NCBI GenBank assembly: GCA_963969495.1 | Contig: OZ018324.1 | Coordinates: forward strand, 44,514,609 to 44,578,608 | DNA length: 64,000 nucleotides | From: Ceratothoa steindachneri | Taxonomy: Eukaryota > Arthropoda > Malacostraca > Isopoda > Cymothoidae | Direction: 5' to 3' | Shown here: positions 46,394 through 57,350 of the stretch, piece by piece | Layout of the letters: each line of letters opens with the position of its first letter | Position numbering within the stretch: the stretch's first letter is position 1 | Program-made: the position numbers and the translations under genes | The notes under the pieces: model-generated | Database searches by the model: none | What the model saw: only the letters and a program-made list of their open reading frames with translations | What the model was told of the DNA's origin: nothing

Positions 46394-47221
46394 TGAAGCT
46401 GAAAAAGAGAAAGTTGAAGCAGAGGAAGGAAAGATAAAAACAGAAGAGTATGTAACAAAGGAAGATAGGGGAAAAAGGATGAATAAGAAAAATAAGAATA
46501 AAAATAAGATGGATAAGAAAGAGGGAACCGAGAGTTTGCTTCCGCAAGGAAAGCCTCAAACCTCTGCACGGAAATGTCCGAGGGTTACCCTTGTGGGCGA
46601 TTCCCAAGCACAAGGTTTGCAGCCCCTGCTAGTGGCCCGACTTCGCACTAGTGTGGAGGTATATGCCAGCCAGGACGGGAAAACCACCACATCAGGGTAC
46701 AAGCTGAGAAATCTTAGATTTCCGAGAATTCAGTCGTTGCCCCGATGGTGAGTGGGAATGACCTCTACCTCCGAGGAGGCAAAGTAGGCCCCAGCGAGAA
46801 AATTCTCAACACGGTCATGGGAGCCCTGGACGACTGCGGATTGAGAACTCGCAAACGGGTCGTTTTTGGGATGCTCCCAAGAAGAGGTCCTAGCTGGATA
46901 GCTAACTCAAGGAACGTGACCCTGAAACAGCGCCTGTCCGACCTCTGTACGGCGAAAGGGGTCTTCTTTCTGGACCCTTACCGCACCTTTTACGGTCGAA
47001 ACGACCTTTACCAAAGGGACGAGGTGCACCTTTCATTCAAGGGAAAGGCTGTACTCTGTAACTTAATTCAGGATGTTGTAGAGCGGACGCAGAAGAGCGA
47101 CCGACCCAAAGTGAAGGCGGACATGAAACACTATGCCCGTCTGACTCCTGGAACGACGTTCTTAGATATGGTAAAGAGGGGTTTTGTCACACAATTGAAG
47201 CCGGGAAACGGAAGAGCGTAG
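46394..47221 (+). pseudogene. D5 ORF1 (N-terminally truncated), SGNH esterase
   Basis: Opens with EKEKVEAEE-type repeat and a basic NKKNKNKNKM stretch, then RVTLVGDSQAQGL (Ser block, near 46590), the Asn block MVSGNDLYLR (46745) and the Asp/His block DEVHLSFKG (DGVHLS in D2; near 47020). A 1-base shift just before 46745 separates the Ser block from the rest. 46745-47221 is one clean 158-codon stretch to its TAG. All three SGNH catalytic blocks are visible, giving the best view of the family D esterase. The Cys cluster is lost to truncation. Confidence 0.87.
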
Positions 47222-49690
47222 AGAGTCGTACACTGGGGGACTCCCTAAAAGTTCTTCTGTTTACGTCAAGGTCCATCAGGAATAAGTTTCTTGGAGCTCC
47301 GTGGCCCGGTAGCAACAAAGGAACCTGAGATTGTGGCCATAACGGAGCCGTGGATTAAAACCTCAAGCCGAGATTTTGAAGGTGAATTCACGATTCCCGG
47401 TTACCAGCTCTTCCAGAAAGAAAGGCCAGACAAAGATGGTGGCAGTGTGATGTTGTATGTCAAGGATACTCTTAACTCGACGGATTGAAACATCGTATCC
47501 AACCATGAACTACTAGGTATTGACCTAAAGATAGGTCCTGCCAAATACAGGACCTTGGTGCTTTATAGACCTCCGGCTCAACTCGTTGAAAAGGATAAAG
47601 ATCTGTACCAGCTACTAGGAGAACTTGTCGAAGACAGAGTGTGTATCGTCGTAAGAGATTTCAACACACAAGTTGACTGGGAATCCAAAGAACCCTGTGG
47701 CGACTGACGCTATGCTAGAAGAGTGCGAGGCTGTTGAAGACTCTTGGAACAGTTTTAAAACCACATTCATGAGTCTTCAATCGCGTTTCATCCTTCTGAA
47801 ATGCCCCAGTCGGTCTTTTGTTCAACCAAAGTGGTTTAGTCGAGAAATCGGGCAACTGCTTAGGTAGAAGAGAAATGTGTACCGGCAATCGAAGATCTCG
47901 GTTGACTTTGACAAATACGGAGGCTAGCCAGAAAGTGAAGTCCAGCATAAGGGCGGCTAAGCGGTCTGAGAAACTCCGAGTGGCGAGACTCTGTAAAGAA
48001 AATCCCAAGGAGTTTTTTGGATATGTGAACAGCCGTGAACCAATCCGTCGAACGATTGGCCCTTTGAGGAATGACGAGGGGACATTAAAGCATTTAGATG
48101 CAGAAAATGCTAACCTCCTCAACGACTACTTCTCTTCAGTGTTTACTGAAGAGTGTGTTCCCATTCCCCAGCCGACCGATTCCTACTCAGGGAAAAATCT
48201 AGAGGCAATGGACTTTACCGAAGGAGAAAAAAATAAAAAGATCGCTGTTCAAAAGAAGAATAAGTCCCCTGGACCGGACGGGTTTCTATCCAAGGTGTTG
48301 AAGGAAGTGTGCGATGAAGTATCACGACATATGTGCGCTATCTTTAACATGTTATTCCGGACCAGATGCGTTCCTAGAGACTAGCGTGAGGCCGAGGTGA
48401 CTCATATCTTCAAGAAAGGAGACCGTAACCAACCGTCGAACTACCGACCTATCAGTTTTACTTCGATGGTTGGTAAACTCATTGAAAGCATGATGGTGGA
48501 CAAAATGACGTCGTATTTAGAGTCAAACCTGCTACTGAGGAGTTTCCAGCACGGATTCCGAAGGCAACGGTCATGCCTTACGAACCTTGTTGAATTCTTA
48601 CACTTCGTGTACAGTAAGCACGATCGGGACAAGGCGGTGGATGTGGTCTACTTAGACTTTCAGAAAGAATTTGATAAGGTACCACCCTGCCGCCTTCTCC
48701 AGAAAGTGCTAGCGCTGGGCATGGAAGGAAAAGTAGACAGCTGGATCGAGAACTGGCTAAGTGGCAGACGGCAACGGGTGGTGGTGAATGGACAGGCTTC
48801 TGAGTGTGTGCCCGTTACTAGCGGGGTGCCTCAAGGTTCTGTCCTAGGACCACTACTATTCATCATCTACGTCAACGACATGAACGGTGACATGGTTGCC
48901 AAGATTTCCAAATTTGCCGACGATACCAAACTTGGTATAACGTTGCAAAGGATGGAAATACTGCCCACCTGCAGGCCGATCTTGGGAAGATTGGAGAGTG
49001 GTCGGACACGTGGCACATGCTTTTCAACGTGGGGAAATGCAAAGTAATGCATATCGGCCACAGAAACCCCAATCTCAGTATATCCTTAAGGGCACTGCTC
49101 TTGAATCGATTGACACTGAGAAGGACTTTGGTGTAACTATCACTAGTGACCTCAAGTTCTCGAAACAGTGCATGGAGGCAGTGAAGAAAGCCCAAAGGAT
49201 GTTAGGGTACATCAAGCGCTAGTTTGAATACCCTAAAAAGGAGATAGTACCTTGTCTGTAACTGGAGTATGCCGTACAATTTTGGAGTCCTACGTTTCGA
49301 AAGGACATCGCAAGGTTGGAACGTGTAAAAGCTAGGGCAACCAAACTGATACCCTCTATCCGGCATAAAAGTTATGAGGATAGAGTGAGGGAATTAAATC
49401 TGTTCTCGCTGGAAACCCGTAGACTGCGTGGTCAGCTCATCGAAGTTTTCAAAATGCTTCCAGGGTTCGACAATGTTGACTACTGGGATATTTTCACACT
49501 AAGTGAAAACAGAACGCGCAATCACGGCTTCAAACTTGAATTAAAGCGTTACAACCACAACCTGTGTGGAACTTTTTTCACCTACAGTATCTGCGGTAAG
49601 TGGAACGCACTTCCAGTGGAAGTTGTCAACAGTGAATCTGTTAACCAGTATAAGTCAAGCCTAGACAAAGTCTTGAGAAGTGGCCAGTAG
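47222..49690 (+). pseudogene. D5 ORF2, endonuclease-reverse transcriptase (broken)
   Basis: Endonuclease at 47291-47488 (VAITEPWIKTSSRDFEG), then RDFNTQVDW near 47660. After EPCG (about 47700) some 260 bp including the SDH block are missing relative to D2. Reverse transcriptase: 47818-48384, a TAG where D1 has a Trp codon (about 48382), then 48397-49047 with [17 protein letters not shown], motif [13 protein letters not shown], motif [10 protein letters not shown] and motif [11 protein letters not shown] 1-base deletion follows motif C. 49316-49690 carries the C-terminal part to a stop about six codons early. Confidence 0.86.
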
Positions 49691-49909
49691 GGACGCAAAG
49701 CAATTGAGCAGGCATATGCCCGCTCGATTGCTAGTCGAAAATAACCATTTTAGAATGGACCGTAAGGACTCCTAGGGTACTCTTTTTCCTTGTAACTTCT
49801 TGTACCTAGACAATCCCTCAATAATTTCACCTCCTTGTTACTCAAGTACAACTCATCTTGTATATTAGCATGGCCGATACTCTCACCTTTTCATTTGACC
49901 CGCGCGACA

Positions 49910-49923
49910 TCCACTGACTACCG
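49910..49923 (+). repeat. Left target-site duplication of A3
   Basis: TCCACTGACTACCG; the partner TTCACTCACTACCG is at 56088-56101 (12/14 identical). Confidence 0.65.
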
Positions 49924-50441
49924 CCCGGGAGGGGCGCGGCGATTTGCTATCCTAGCTGCCGTGCTGATGGGACTCAGCACCCCGTCCGACCCCAGCTTCG
50001 CCTCTTCTCCATCCTTCAAAATACTAGTTTCCTCGCTTTTTCATAAAACCTGTCCTACAACTTTTATCTGGTCAGCATCTAATTTCACAGGGTAGATACT
50101 GACCTTCCTCTCAGCCACCTGCGTCGCATCGGAGCTGAGGGGTTGAAGGACAATGTTCCCTAACCCCTGATCTCTGGTCTGGGGTGGCTGGTTTTTAAAA
50201 ACCAGTTTCATCCCCACCCATACCTTCCTCACATCCCTTTTCCTCAATTTACCGTCTATCCTTTATTTTACGCCGTGTTCAAGGTGGAGCCGCCATGCCG
50301 ATTGACTGCAAGGCCACCGGGCGGGAAGGGTGGTCCGAAATGGCAACGCCTGGCTCTTCCAGGCCTGTACGCACCTCTTGCAGGGAGGGCAACTGCAAGA
50401 GGTGATGAGCTATTGCGTCCCGTAGCACCAAAAGGGTCAGC

Positions 50442-52413
50442 ATGCCCAATGATGAAAAAAAAACAAAAAACATAATCCCCCAACTTCCCCTGAAACAGCG
50501 ACCGATCCGCCCTCAGGCAGCTCCAGCAAAAAAATGGAGGTCCCCCCTTCTGTGCTTATCAGGACACCCTCCATATCTCTTCAACCGGAGAAGAGGCTTG
50601 CTCCTCTCTTACTCCTACGGGTGAAGGGGACTCCACCTCACCCCCTTCTCTAGAGGTGCTTTCGGGCACCTCCCTTTTACCAGCGGCACTCCTCTCTATT
50701 ATTTTCAAGGGGACTGCTAAGAAAGCCAGCAGGCAGCCCTTAGACAGCCGCTCGACATCAAAGCGGCTCGGTAGGGCCAACTGCCTTAGGAAGGGGAGGA
50801 AAGCAAGCCTCAAAGTGTAAGGCCTTCCATGGCAGGGAATCCGGGCTCGGCGCCAAGCACCGAACCCGAATCCACCCCTATGCAAGGTCCTCATCAAACG
50901 GCTGTGGTTTCTGAAGCAGTACAAGGAGGGGAGGGATCTCATCCGACCCGTGCCCACACGACTACCAGGAACTTCTCCATTTCGAAGAAGGACCTGGCTG
51001 AGGCCGGTCCATCTAGCCTGGAGGCTTTTCCTGGCGGGGGTAAGAAGCGGGTTCTTTTCCTGCCCTCCTCTCCCCCCAAAAAATACCAAGACCAAAAAGA
51101 CGAAGAAGAATCGGGGCTCCTCTCCATCCGAAGGGGAGAGGAGAAGATCGGCAAATCAGGCTTCTCTGCCCACCCGGTTGCGGAGCCCTTGACTAAGACC
51201 AAAAATGCACAGGGCGGAGCGTCGATGACATCGGGGCCCCTTATTCAAAGAGTAACCTGGCGTTTTAGAGCCTGCTGGCTTCAAACGCTACCTAGTTATT
51301 CGCTCCACTGATCGCCTTATGTTGTCCAAGGGTAACATGATCCATCAGAGGAGAGGATTATCTAGTACAATTAGGAGAGATCCGAAGGTGACCCGTTTCT
51401 AGGACGGCTGCGAATTCGACCGAGGCGGCCAAGATAAGTGCTCTTCAGGCACTTCATGGCACCCCGGTGAGTGTGACGCCGCACTCTACCATGAACTTTG
51501 TGAAAGGACTAGTTTATGCGAGGGTTTCTCGTTGACTATTCCATTGAGGACATCACCTTAGAGCTGGCCGAGCATAGGGTGGTCAAGTTCGAACGTGTGA
51601 TGAGAAAACAGGAAGGGCCCTCGAGACCCACCCCCACACTTTTCGTCACGTTCGACTGTGACAAGGTCCCTGAGTCGATGCGTGCCGGTTGGTCCTGCTA
51701 CCGCGTGAAGGCATTCGTGCCACTGCCGCGGCGGTGCTATTACTGTCACCGCTTCGGCCATACGAATCGCTCATGTAGACGTGCAAAGTCGGGGTCACCC
51801 GAAGTCTGTGTAAATTGCTCCAAGGTCGCACACGATAAGTCCAAATCGTGTGTGGCCAAGTGTGTCAATTGCGAAGAGCCGCACCCCGCTTCTTCAAAGC
51901 TATGTGGTGCATATCTCCTTGTGAAAGAAATCCTGGCCGTTCATGCCCAGGATCGACTCTCATTCCGCGAGGCTAATGACTTGGTCCTGGAGCGCCCGGC
52001 TCTGCCTGGGACGTCATATGCCTAAATAGTTAGAAAGGCACAGGAGGCAACACCCTTGAAGATGGTCTTCAGGCCATCTTACAGGGTTCCTAACGCTGTC
52101 CCCCGAAAGGAGGACAGCAACAAAGAAGCTTCCGCTCATTTGCCCAAGCCTTAAGGTAGAGCAAGTGGCTCGGAGACGGTGGTTCCTCGAAAAGAGGGCC
52201 CCCCCGCCTCCAAAGCCGCAACGCCTGCCTAAGGTTTTGAAGCAAAGGGAGGAAAAGACTCGCATGGCGATCCTAACCTCCCCCAATAAGTCCTTAAAGG
52301 CGGCAGCGCCTTGTCCGGCCAACAGTGCCCGGGGTTCTGCCCACGGGAAGCGTACGGCCATTCCCGTGAGGGTCTTCAGTTCGAGGAGGGGCCCTGCGTC
52401 TCCTCCGAGCTAG
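50442..52413 (+). pseudogene. A3 ORF1, gag-like protein (broken, two deletions)
   Basis: The aligned ATG is near 50442 (context GTCAGCATGCCC). A large deletion around 50815 removes much of the N-terminal half present in A2 (roughly 15500-15690). The gag core and knuckles are open at 51516-52025 with CYYCHRFGHTNRSC, CVNCSKVAHDKSKSC and CVNCEEPHPASSKLC all intact. A second deletion of roughly 235 bp follows at about 52040. The basic tail ends at the TAG 52411-52413. Confidence 0.85.
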
Positions 52414-55400
52414 GCCTGGAAGGCATATTCCTTCAATAAAATGGCCGTGAACCCCGGGCCAACTGGAAGGAGACGCGGATGCTCGTCTCTTTCCGTTTTC
52501 CGTTAGCTATCATTTTGTAGAAGACCATGCTAGGCGCGTGCCCCCTGCCTGCCCCACCGGGGGAATAAGGGTCTTGCGATCCCACCACCGGAGGATAGCC
52601 AGCCTGAGGGATGCGCGGTTTACACCCAGCATGATGTCTTCGTTCTTCCTTTCTCTTTTGATACCTCCTTTCAGTTAGTGGCTGTGCAGCAACACCTTAA
52701 TAGAAAGCATACTATCATTTCTGCGTACATTCCACCGTCAGCTGACTTCGACGTGGGGGACTTCCGCCGCGTCGTTGCACGGTTGCCAAGGCCCTATCTC
52801 TTGCTTGGAGATCTGAACGGCAGGCATCCTCTCTGGGGAGATTACTCCATAAATCCCAGGGGATAAGTCCTTGCCGATCTGATCGAAGAACTTGAGATGG
52901 GTGTCCTGAACGTAGATGAGTTTACACATAACTGTCCGAGAACCGCTTCATTTTCTTGCCTTCACCTATCTCTGTGCTCTTCGGATGAACAGCCTGAGTT
53001 TGATTGGGGGATGGTCGATGACCTCCAATGTAGTGATCACTTTCGAATTTAAATATCATTTTCAGGGCAACTGCCGCCTGAGAGACCACCTCCGTGGTGC
53101 TTGGCGCGGGCGCGGTGGCCTACATTTCAGGTAATGACTGAATTATTTATCTCAGTGAAGGAGTTTAGGTCGTTAGATGAGGCCGTTAAGTTCTTCTTCG
53201 GCAACCTCATCGCCGTGAGCCTGACTACTATTACTAGGACGTCTGGCCGTTTTGCACGCCGACCACTCCCATGGTGGTCGGCCGAGTATGAGACGGCCTT
53301 CAAACAGAAGCGTTATGCCTACATGTGTTATAAGCGCCCGCCGAACGATTTCACTGTCGCTGAATTTCGTCGGGCTAGGGCTAGGTTCACTGAAATTTCT
53401 AAGCACGCCCACTGTACTTCTTGGCGGGCATACGTGTCTTCCACTTAACGGGAAGACTCCTTTACCTGAGGTGTGGAAGCGAGTCCAAAAGAATTCGGGG
53501 CAACTTCTCGCAGGACCTCTTTCCCGTTCTCCAGGAGGATGGGACCGCAATCTCAGACCCCGCGTCCGTGGCGAAATCCTAAGCGACCGCTTTTTCCGCA
53601 TTCTCTAGCCGTGATGCTGCTCCGCCAGCATTCAATGCACGTAGTCATGTCGCAGAAGGCCACCGGCTGGACTTTACCTCCAGAGGCGGAGAACCCTTCA
53701 ACGACAAGTTTACTGTGAGTGAGTTGCGTTCCCCTCCAGCTTCATGCGTGGACACCACCCATGGGCCGGACGATGTCTCGTACGCCATGCTTCGAACCTG
53801 GGTGAGTCAGGCATGGCCTTTCTGTTAGATTTGTTTAACAGGATCTGGGTGGAAGGTCTTCTCCCAGACTCCTGGTGAATCGCTACTGTGCTCGCCTTTC
53901 GCAAACCGGGGAAAGATCTTTCTACTCCGACCGGTTTCCGCCCAATCTCTCTAACCTCTTGCGTGTGCAAGTTAATGACGAAATTGGTAAATGTTAGATT
54001 AGTCTTTTTCCTGGACAGCAGAGGCCATCTGTCTTCTGCACAGTGCGGCTTCCGCAAGTTCCACTTTAAGACGGATGCTCTGCTCCCAAGGGAAAATGCC
54101 GTCTGCAAAGCTTTCCTTTGTAGACAGCAATACGCCACGGTCTTTTTAGATCTGGAGAAGGCCTATGATACCACATGGTGATACGGTATCATAAAGATTC
54201 TCCACACGATGGATGCAAGGGGACGCCTCTCACTGTTTATATCTGAATTTTTGCGAGATTGTCAAATCCGCGTACGGGTGGGGGGAGCCCTCTCCGGCTC
54301 AAAGGAGCAGGAAGAGGGTGTCCCGCAGGGAAGTGTACCTCTCGATCACTTTTGGCGCAGCCCAGATGCCAACTCTGGAGCGTCGACTCTAACAGGCATT
54401 GAACCGCGTATCTCGCTATGCCGAAGCGCAAAGGTTTCGGTGTTCTTTGGCGAAGACTAAGGTGGTGCACTTCTGCCGCCATCCACGGCCTGACCCCAAC
54501 CCATATTTGTTTTTTAATGGGGTGCGTCTGGATGTGGTTGAGTCGCACCGTTTCCTTGGTTTTGTATTCGACCGACGCCGCACATGGGAAACTCATATTC
54601 GCAGCCTTACGGTCTCTTGTACCCGCGCCATGGACATCTTCCGTTCCGTGACGTTCAGCGCTTGGGGCGCTGATAGGGATACTGCCCTACTTTTTTATCG
54701 ATCCTTTATTCGTTTGATGCCGTATTACGGATGCTAGTTTTATGCATCCGCAGCCAAGCGTTTATTGCGGAAGGTGGATTCGATCCACCACACCGGCTTT
54801 CGCCTTGCGACCGGTGCCTTCCGCACTTCCCCCATTGAGAGCCTGTTCGTCGATGCTGGGGAGATGCCACCCGTTCTGCGCCGCGTTCAGTGCATCACTC
54901 ACCTGTACACGTGAGCCCGCCGTCTCCCTCAGTCGCCAACAGCTCTTACTGCATCCGCAGCTGATCTCGATGGTGCCTATGCCGCCGAGAGACGCCAGTC
55001 ATACCCTAAGCTCTTTGGGTTTAAGGCCAGAAAACTCCTTTGAAAGGTGGATATAGCTCTCGGGCCGGCAGCAGGGCTCTACCAGGCGCTGCGTCTGTCT
55101 TCACGGCCGAGCTAGGGGCAATACACCACTCGGTACGGGAGATTACGCGAGCTGCCTGGTTCACAGACCAAATTGTGATTTATAGCGACTCACAAAGCGC
55201 CCTCAGTGCTCTTGGGGCATTGGAATCTCCGCATCCTCTGGTTCGCGATACCTGTGATACCACGGTTTTGCCGAGCCGGGCAGATGTCTAGATTATCTTC
55301 TGCTGGGTTCCTGGACATGTAGGATTGCGGGGAATGAGCGCGCCGATGAGGGCGCCAAAGAGGCCACGAGGACTCTGCGACCGGACCAGCGTTTTGCTCT

Positions 55401-55835
55401 TCCTCACACCGACTACATGGCAGGAATACGGGCAGCTCTTCGGACTGCTTGGCAAAGAAGATAAGAGACGGTCGAAGGGAACTTAAAGTTGCGTGCCATT
55501 GCGCCGCGACAGTTTCCATGGACTTATCCCCCAATGCCACGGCGGCTTCAGGTTGCTTTCTGTCGTCTCCGAATCGGACATACTTGTGTGACGCATCGCT
55601 ATTTAATGGAGCGCTCGTTTGTGACCTTTGGCAATGACTGCGTCGTCCCCCAGACTATTCGGCACATTCTTGTCGAATGTCCCAGTCTGGGTGATCTTCG
55701 CGCACGATACCTGTCCCGGTACCGGTTTGGGCGGGGTCGCTACCACCTGTCCCTTTACTCGGGACAGATTCGTGCACATTGACTTTTGGACTTGTTGACT
55801 TCTTGGGGGAGGCCGGCCTCCTCCCTATTATTTAA
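52290..55835 (+). pseudogene. A3 ORF2, endonuclease-RT-RNase H (broken, catalytic deletions)
   Basis: The endonuclease end is open at 52678-52866 (SAYIPPSADF, GDLNGRHPLWG) and stops at a TAA (52864-52866) shared with A2. Reverse transcriptase: TGFRPISLTS, motif A FLDLEKAYDTTW at 53888-54181, motif B GVPQGSV at 54209-54330. A deletion of about 115 bp right after it removes motif C (YVDD). A TAA at 54390-54392 is shared with A1. A further deletion near 55065 removes the first RNase H block (VYTDGS); YSDSQ and the HILVECP tail remain. No enzyme activity is expected. Confidence 0.87.
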
Positions 55836-56005
55836 GCAAGGTTTGTTTTTTTTTTTATTTTTTGTTTCTTGCATTTTTTTTTGTTTTGTTTTTCTCTTTG
55901 GTTTCACGCTCTTGCGCCGGGGGGAACCTCTCCCCGACGCCCCAGCTTGCTTCCTTCCTCACTTTTTCAGGTGTTTTTTTCTTTCTCTAATTATATTTTA
56001 AAGTA

Positions 56006-56060
56006 GCCTAGAACTAGGCCAGTTTTAATACGGCGACTAAGGCCCAAGTAGGCAGTCGCC
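56006..56060 (+). other. A3 3'-terminal twin stem-loops
   Basis: GCCTAG-AA-CTAGGC (56006-56019) and GGCGACT (56032-56038) with AGTCGCC (56054-56060). The stems are identical to A2 while the second loop differs. Confidence 0.75.
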
Positions 56061-56087
56061 AGATGAGCTCTTAAAAAAAAAAAAAAA

Positions 56088-56101
56088 TTCACTCACTACC
56101 G
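56088..56101 (+). repeat. Right target-site duplication of A3
   Basis: TTCACTCACTACCG after the poly(A); it pairs with 49910-49923. Confidence 0.65.
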
Positions 56102-57010
56102 ACTCTAAGCATAGGTAAAATTCCTTACACTACACTATTCTTTTAAATTTGTTTCATCTTCTTTAATTATTTTGGTATTTAATCCCTATCACGAATGAAC
56201 AAAGATTTTAATGTATGCGTTCGGAATAGGGTGGCTTTCTATTAATTGTAGTGATGATAAAAACGAAGGAATAAAATGTCTTTTGAGAAATAATTGTCAA
56301 GCAACTATCAAAATATTCTCCAAAGACTTGGATATGAGCCAAACGTACTGAGCACAAATTTGCTTCAAGAGCTTAGCAAAAGAAAACGGAAGAGCATGCA
56401 TGTACACCTGTTTTGTGTATAAGAGCAGATGGAAATTCATTTTGCTTCCTATACTGATCTTGAAAATGCAAAAAAGGCCATTCTGCTCTTCTATCATTGA
56501 TGGAAATAAATAATGTCTAAAATGAGTCTAAAATGAACAAAAACTCACCGGGAAGAAGAAAGGTACAAATGTACGACCAGGCCAAAAAACCTCAGAGTAA
56601 TTACATAGTTATTTATGCCTCACAAAGGGCCACAGGGACTCATTGGGATAACCTCGACTTACCCTAGGCATTTCTATAAAATAGACATAATTTAAAAAAA
56701 TAGAGCATCTGCTTATCATTTGCACATAAGTAGCATACGAAATTCAATGATTACAACAATGCATCATGAATTCATTTAATCTCACGCTTAAACCTTTCTC
56801 AATTTTTACGATTTAGTTTCTACAAGACGAATGAGCAGGACTGCTGCAAGGGTCACCGCCCCATGACTGAAAAAGAAGTTTTGTATGTCCGGCTTACTTG
56901 TTTCTTTTCTAAGTTGAGATATGTGAAGCAGTTAGCTAAGTATATACGCTCCTAATTTATAACATTATATATGATTCGAATTCATTTTTGGTCGTCTTTG
57001 TGTTCTCTGT
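56102..57010. other. AT-rich spacer, no gene seen
   Basis: Unique AT-rich sequence with only short uninformative frames (for example 56297-56497 on the minus strand). No domain, repeat or RNA gene was recognised. Confidence 0.55.
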
Positions 57011-57350
57011 CCGGCAACTAGTATCATATGTTGTTAACTAGTGTTTTCTCAGGGTACTAGTGCTTTGAGCGCTTTTAGTTATGTCGTATTATATTAGTTT
57101 TGGCGTGTACAAAATGAGTCGCGGTACTAGCTCCGACATGCCTTAGTTTTCTTCGGCTATTAGTTTTGACGAGTCCCTATTTTGGTCGGGCTATTATTTG
57201 GGCGTGCCACTAGTTTTGGTTTGTTATTAGTAATGGCGTGTCTTTTTTGTTCTGATGCACTTTTTGCGTGTTACTAGTTTTTGTAATGCTATTAGTTTCG
57301 ACATGTTACTATTTTAGGCGCGATTACTTATCGTGCTAATCATTTTTTGT
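57011..57350. repeat. Degenerate tandem repeat
   Basis: A recurring motif around GCGTGCCACTAGTTTTGG, with variants such as TATTAGTTTTGGCGTG, returns about every 20-27 bp across 340 bp. It is strongly diverged and may be related to the array at 59.4 kb, which has a GCGCCACTGG core. Confidence 0.55.

Larger units (their letters stand above)
46394..49804 (+). mobile_element. D5: inverted (plus-strand) CR1-like copy, 5'-truncated
   Basis: The only CR1-like copy on the plus strand. It begins within the Lys/Glu repeat of ORF1 and runs through ORF2 to a 3' end with the usual TCCTTGTAACTTCTTGTA terminus, but has no (TC)n tail. It forms an inverted repeat with D4. Short unique sequence (49805-49909) separates it from A3. 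Confidence 0.88.
49924..56087 (+). mobile_element. A3: end-to-end but internally deleted Jockey/I-like element
   Basis: Starts CCCGGGAGGGGCGCGG, aligned with the other A starts, and ends in 15 A at 56073-56087. At 6.16 kb it is about 0.7 kb shorter than A2 because of several internal deletions in ORF1, reverse transcriptase and RNase H. Its 3' UTR resembles A1 more than A2. Confidence 0.93.

Noticed and set aside
46380..46400. Twin-priming inversion of one D insertion
   Set aside because: D4 and D5 each have a complete 3' end and cover overlapping parts of the element; twin priming of a single RNA would not duplicate the 3' region.
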